A DNA stretch of 64,000 nucleotides from REEB481 sp964586595 (GTDB lineage Bacteria > Bacteroidota > Bacteroidia > NS11-12g > UBA955), in assembly GCA_964586595.1 (NCBI GenBank), contig CAZPHB010000001.1:124001-188000 (forward strand), in the 5' to 3' direction. Positions 60,420 through 64,000 of the stretch are shown one piece after another. The translations under genes and the position numbers were made by a program. Positions within the stretch are counted from its first letter, which is position 1; every line of letters starts with the position of its first letter. A model generated the notes under the pieces. That model was given only the letters and a program-made list of their open reading frames with translations, searched no databases and had not been told where the DNA came from.

Positions 60420-61394
60420 TCAATGGCTGCGCTCTTGCAGAAACAGCAGTAGGTCATTTAAATCTTCCGCAGCCGATGCCTTCACCGGAGTATCTGCGAG
60501 GATTTCCGCGGCGCTTTTGTAATACGCTTCGCTGAGGGCCAGCAATCCGCTGTCGGCGCCGGTTTGCCGCATGAGATCGCGCACGGCGGCGATTTTCTCT
60601 TCGCTGCGCGCAGATTCCTGCACGGTTTTCCAGTAAAGGAGGGCTTTTTGAACTTCCTCCCCGCCGGTATTGAAGGCATGAATCCAAAGCCAGGTTTTCT
60701 TGTTGGCCAGGATGTCGCCACCGGGCTGCTTGCCGGTTTGGTCAGGGTCTCCAAAAGAATCTAGGTAATCGTCGCGGAGCTGAAATCCGAGTCCTGCAGC
60801 CACGGCGAAGTCGTAAAGTTTGTTGGCCATTTCAGCATCTGCACCGCTTGCCAGTGCACCCATGCCGATGGAACAACCCAGCAGTACGGCGGTTTTCAGC
60901 CGGATCATTTCCAGATATTCAGCCTCAGAAACGTCGCTGCGCATTTCAAAATCCATGTCCATCTGCTGTCCATCGCAAACTTCGCCGGCAGTTTTCAGGA
61001 ACAGCTTCGCCAGCGCATCGGTATGCACCGGATGTTCCAGCACCATTTTCATGGCTTCCACCAGCATGTTGTCGCCGGCCAGAATGGCTGTGGGCATATT
61101 CCAGCGCAGATGCACCGTTGGTTTTCCCCGGCGTACCGGTGCTGCATCCATGATGTCGTCGTGCACCAGCGAAAAGTTGTGAAAGGTTTCAACAGCTAAA
61201 GCAATTCCATGCACCTGATCGGGCGCAGTGCCACAGGCTTCCGCACCCAGATAAACCAAAGCCGGACGGATGCGCTTTCCACCCAGATCCATGATGTAGT
61301 TCATGGGTTCATACAATGAGGCCGGATTGCCGGAGAACTGTTGACCGCTGCGGTATGCTTCAAAAGAAGTGGCGAGTTCGAGGAGTTTCTTCAT
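60420..61394 (-). CDS. Polyprenyl synthetase
   Basis: 324 residues, trans-prenyltransferase fold. The first aspartate-rich motif is LVHDDIMDAAPVRRGKPT near residue 78, the second FQLRDDYLDSFGD; KRIRP at 41-45 binds the allylic pyrophosphate. It makes geranyl- to octaprenyl-type diphosphates for quinones or carotenoids; chain length is not readable with certainty. Its ATG overlaps the RNase R stop (ATGA), so the genes are coupled. Confidence 0.93.
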   Translation of the reverse strand: MKKLLELATSFEAYRSGQQFSGNPASLYEPMNYIMDLGGKRIRPALVYLGAEACGTAPDQVHGIALAVETFHNFSLVHDDIMDAAPVRRGKPTVHLRWNMPTAILAGDNMLVEAMKMVLEHPVHTDALAKLFLKTAGEVCDGQQMDMDFEMRSDVSEAEYLEMIRLKTAVLLGCSIGMGALASGADAEMANKLYDFAVAAGLGFQLRDDYLDSFGDPDQTGKQPGGDILANKKTWLWIHAFNTGGEEVQKALLYWKTVQESARSEEKIAAVRDLMRQTGADSGLLALSEAYYKSAAEILADTPVKASAAEDLNDLLLFLQERSH

Positions 61395-63505
61395 GATTCT
61401 ACCATGATAAAGTCAATCTGACGGCTTTCCCGGCTGGCCGATTTCACCTTCACGCGCACCTTTTGTCCGAAGACATAGGTATTTCCGAATCGCCGCCCAA
61501 TCACAGCCTGGTCTTTTTGATGATACATGTACTGATCTTCTTTGAGCGATGGAATCCTGACCATGCCTTCACATTTGTTGTCTATAAGTTCTACGTAAAT
61601 GCCCCAGTCTGTAAGGCCGGAAATGACGCCATCGTACTCTTGTCCAACCTGTGACTCCAGGTATTCAGCCATTTTATATCGGGTGCTGGCTCGTTCTGCT
61701 TCAGCGGCCTGATGCTCCATGTTTGAACTGTGTTTTGCCAACTGTTCGATGCGCTGCGCATGATATGATGCGGGTGCAGCATTCCCTTCCAGGTAATGGT
61801 GCAGCAGTCGATGTGCCAGCAAATCGGGGTAGCGCCGGATGGGCGAAGTAAAATGGGTATAATGCGCAAAACCCAGTCCGAAGTGCGAGGTTTTTTGTCC
61901 GGTATAAACCGCTTTGGCCATGCTGCGCACGGCCATGTTCTGCAATAACGCTTCTTCCGGCTTGCCGGCAATCTGTTCCATCAGTCGGTTCAGGTCGCGT
62001 TTCAGTACCTTTTCATTGTCCACCTGCAGGCTGTAGCCAAACTTGCGGCACATGAGCACCAGGTCGTTGAGTTTTTCTTCCTGAGGAAGGTCGTGTATGC
62101 GGTAAATGAAGGGAAACCTGCCGGTTTCGCGGTTGCGTTCGTGAATATGAAAAGCCACTTCCCTGTTGGCCAGCAGCATGAACTCTTCTATGAGCTTGTG
62201 TGCATCCTTGCGCTGTTTCACCATGATGCCCACGGGCCGGCCCTTCGCATCGAGCTTGAAGCGCACCTCTGTGGTTTCAAAATTCACCGAACCGGATTGC
62301 ATGCGTTCCCTGTTGAGGATTTTTGCGAGCCGGTTCACTTCAGCAAGTTCCTCGGCAAAATCGCCTGTTCCGGTTTCCAGCACGTCTTGGGCTTCTTCGT
62401 AGGTGAATCGTCGGTCGCTGTAAATCACCGTTTTCCCGAACCAGCGCGCTGCTACGTTGGCATCCTGATCCAGCTCAAACACGGCAGAAAAGGCCAGACG
62501 GTTTTCATGAGGCCGGAGTGAACACAGGTTATTGCTGAGTTTTTCGGGCAGCATGGGAATGGTGCGGTCAACAAGGTAAACCGAAGTTCCGCGCTGGGCA
62601 GCTTCGAGGTCTATCGGGTCGCCGTCCTGCACGTAATGCGCTACATCGGCAATGTGCACGCCAAGTTCCACATTGCCGTTGTCGAGGCGGCGGAAGCTGA
62701 TGGCATCGTCAAAATCCTTCGCATCTGCAGGATCTATGGTAAAGGTGAGGATGTTTCTGAAGTCTCGGCGTTTCTTGATTTCCACCTCTGAAATCACATC
62801 AGGTATTTCAGCGCAATGGGCATCGGTGGCGGGAAGAAATGCCAGCGGAAAGCCAAATTCCGCTACGATGGCATGCATTTCCGTATCATTCTCGCCGGGT
62901 TTTCCGAGCAGGTGCAACAATTTGCCCTGAGGATTGCGTCGATGTTCGGGCCAGTCGGTGATTTCCACCACGGCTTTATGTCCGTCGAGCGATTCATCGG
63001 CCTTCATATCCACCAGAATGTCCACGCCTATCTTGTGGTTGTCGGGAAGCAGGAACACGTGGTTCTTAAACACGTCAAGCACGCCTGTGTAAGGCCCGCG
63101 GTGGCGTTGCAGCACGCGCATCACTTCACCTGCGGATTCTTTGCGTTTGGCCGGACGCACGCGTGCTTCCACGATGTCACCCGGCAGGGAGCGATTGCGT
63201 TTCCCTTTAGGCACGAAAACATCGTCGCCGTTTTCCTGTAAGATCCATCCATCACCGCTGCGCGTTACCTCCAGTTTCCCGGTAACGGTATGTAATTCCG
63301 GTTGCAGGTAATATTTCCCGCGTTCCAGAGATTTGATCTGCCCCTGGGCAGCCATCTGTTCCAGCCAGGCCGGAACATGCTTGTGTTGTTCGAAAAAATC
63401 TGCCGGCAAACGGCGGCTTACCTGTTTATGATTCAGGGGTTTCCCGCCTGCATCCCGCAGAATTTCAAGGATGGCTGCCTGAATGGATGAATTCCCTGTC
63501 ACCAT
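61391..63505 (-). CDS. rnr: Ribonuclease R
   Basis: 704 residues from ATG 63505. N-terminal HTH/cold-shock regions (VSRRLPADFFEQHKHVPAW, YYLQPELHTVTGKL), the catalytic RNB domain with FTIDPADAKDFDDAISFRRL (four metal-binding aspartates) and LLANREVAFHIHERN, and a C-terminal S1 domain (YDGVISGLTDWGIYVEL). A 3' to 5' exoribonuclease acting on structured RNA. A motif TACCTTTG (63514-63507, minus strand) ends two bases before the ATG. Confidence 0.95.
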   Translation of the reverse strand: MVTGNSSIQAAILEILRDAGGKPLNHKQVSRRLPADFFEQHKHVPAWLEQMAAQGQIKSLERGKYYLQPELHTVTGKLEVTRSGDGWILQENGDDVFVPKGKRNRSLPGDIVEARVRPAKRKESAGEVMRVLQRHRGPYTGVLDVFKNHVFLLPDNHKIGVDILVDMKADESLDGHKAVVEITDWPEHRRNPQGKLLHLLGKPGENDTEMHAIVAEFGFPLAFLPATDAHCAEIPDVISEVEIKKRRDFRNILTFTIDPADAKDFDDAISFRRLDNGNVELGVHIADVAHYVQDGDPIDLEAAQRGTSVYLVDRTIPMLPEKLSNNLCSLRPHENRLAFSAVFELDQDANVAARWFGKTVIYSDRRFTYEEAQDVLETGTGDFAEELAEVNRLAKILNRERMQSGSVNFETTEVRFKLDAKGRPVGIMVKQRKDAHKLIEEFMLLANREVAFHIHERNRETGRFPFIYRIHDLPQEEKLNDLVLMCRKFGYSLQVDNEKVLKRDLNRLMEQIAGKPEEALLQNMAVRSMAKAVYTGQKTSHFGLGFAHYTHFTSPIRRYPDLLAHRLLHHYLEGNAAPASYHAQRIEQLAKHSSNMEHQAAEAERASTRYKMAEYLESQVGQEYDGVISGLTDWGIYVELIDNKCEGMVRIPSLKEDQYMYHQKDQAVIGRRFGNTYVFGQKVRVKVKSASRESRQIDFIMVES

Positions 63506-63585
63506 GCAAAGGTAATTCCGCAAGTACTTAATCGCAGATGCGGCAGAATCGCCATAATTAATTTAATATTGGACAAATACGCGGC

Positions 63586-64000
63586 ATGAAACCAAACAAA
63601 TACCCATTGCTTGCAGTGCTGGGTTTGCTCTGCGCACCGTTGCAGGGACAAACCGATCAAGATGCTTTATGGATGCCTGCTAAAAATATTTGCGGTGGGT
63701 TTGTTTACCAATACAGCAGTTGGAATCACTATTGGGAAGGGAAACTGTACCGAGAAAACAAAAACATCGGCACCTACAGCAACCAATCAGTGATGGCTAT
63801 GGCCAACTACGGCATCAACGACAACCTCAACCTGGTGGTGATGCTTCCCTGGGTTCAGAACAAAGTTTCTGCAGGAACATTGATTGGACAGCAGGGCATT
63901 CAGGACCTCAGCGCCGCACTCAAACAATACATTTTGGGCAGAAATCTGGGTAAGAACTACAGCCTGCATCTGGCGGGAGTAGCTGGAATCAGTACACCAC
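63586..64000 (+). CDS. Outer-membrane transporter-like protein, N-terminal part (3' truncated)
   Basis: Open from ATG 63586 to the window end (138 codons). Signal peptide (MKPNKYPLLAVLGLLCAPLQ, then GQ). The mature part has beta-strands with MANYGINDNLNLVVMLPW and LGRNLGKNYSLHLAGVAGI, resembling the MetA-pathway/phenol-degradation porin-like family. Truncated, so length and class are uncertain. Confidence 0.7.
   Translation, partial: MKPNKYPLLAVLGLLCAPLQGQTDQDALWMPAKNICGGFVYQYSSWNHYWEGKLYRENKNIGTYSNQSVMAMANYGINDNLNLVVMLPWVQNKVSAGTLIGQQGIQDLSAALKQYILGRNLGKNYSLHLAGVAGISTP

Noticed and set aside
1..64000. CRISPR arrays, insertion sequences, integrases or prophage genes
   Set aside because: No regularly spaced repeats with spacers, no transposase or integrase motifs and no phage structural genes were seen.

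Overview
The window reads as chromosomal DNA from a Bacteroidota bacterium (Flavobacteriia/Chitinophagia-like; no rRNA is present for closer placement). Pointers are T9SS-type C-terminal sorting domains on secreted proteins, LytS/LytTR two-component pairs, a parA-parB-DUF5683 block, a SAM hydroxide adenosyltransferase/PhoH/purC neighbourhood, GSCFA and DUF3307 families, and -7 promoter boxes of the TAnnTTTG type instead of clear sigma-70 promoters. Gene density is high, with many ATGA or TGATG stop/start overlaps.

Layout. 1-2087: end of an NlpC/P60 protein and release factor 3. 2109-6404 (-): flippase, asparagine-synthase-like amidotransferase and glycosyltransferase, a small surface-glycan group. 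6429-6588: tRNA-His with its own promoter and terminator. 7374-12181 (-): lipoprotein solute-binding protein, small secreted protein, PolX-like protein with a degraded polymerase site, and a GT9 glycosyltransferase. 12152-19330 (+): metallo-hydrolase, ParA/ParB, DUF5683 protein, FAD oxidoreductase, CinA and a lipoyl E2 subunit.

19640-28338 (-) is the most unusual part: a five-gene operon of four tandem secreted paralogues with a formylglycine-generating-enzyme (SUMF1/C-type-lectin) fold but no catalytic cysteine pair, ending in a repeat-rich T9SS cargo protein. It faces a LytS/LytTR pair (28974-30466) across a 635-base intergenic region holding a nearly perfect direct repeat. 30501-34426 (+): membrane protein, phosphoesterase, FkbM methyltransferase and GT4 group. 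34511-35609 (-): prfB with a complete programmed +1 frameshift site. 35660-39049 (-): TPR-CAP protein, ABM monooxygenase, SAM hydroxide adenosyltransferase. 39106-42957 (+): PhoH, PurC and an NHL/PKD T9SS protein.

42974-49150: LTA-synthase-like sulfatase, a small CxxC membrane protein, a second LytS/LytTR pair, a GSCFA protein and a PIG-V-like mannosyltransferase. 49244-52675: fused isobutyryl-CoA mutase IcmF with the residues expected for isobutyryl-CoA. 52718-54114: SatD-like and DUF3307 genes behind an exact 28-bp-period array of CGATA/TATCG half-sites. 54243-64000: small envelope proteins, an L,D-transpeptidase, a serine hydrolase, an OmpA protein, a secreted protein, polyprenyl synthetase, RNase R and the start of an outer-membrane protein. 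Overall this is core-genome content dominated by envelope building, translation termination and branched acyl-CoA metabolism, plus one accessory-looking paralogue array.
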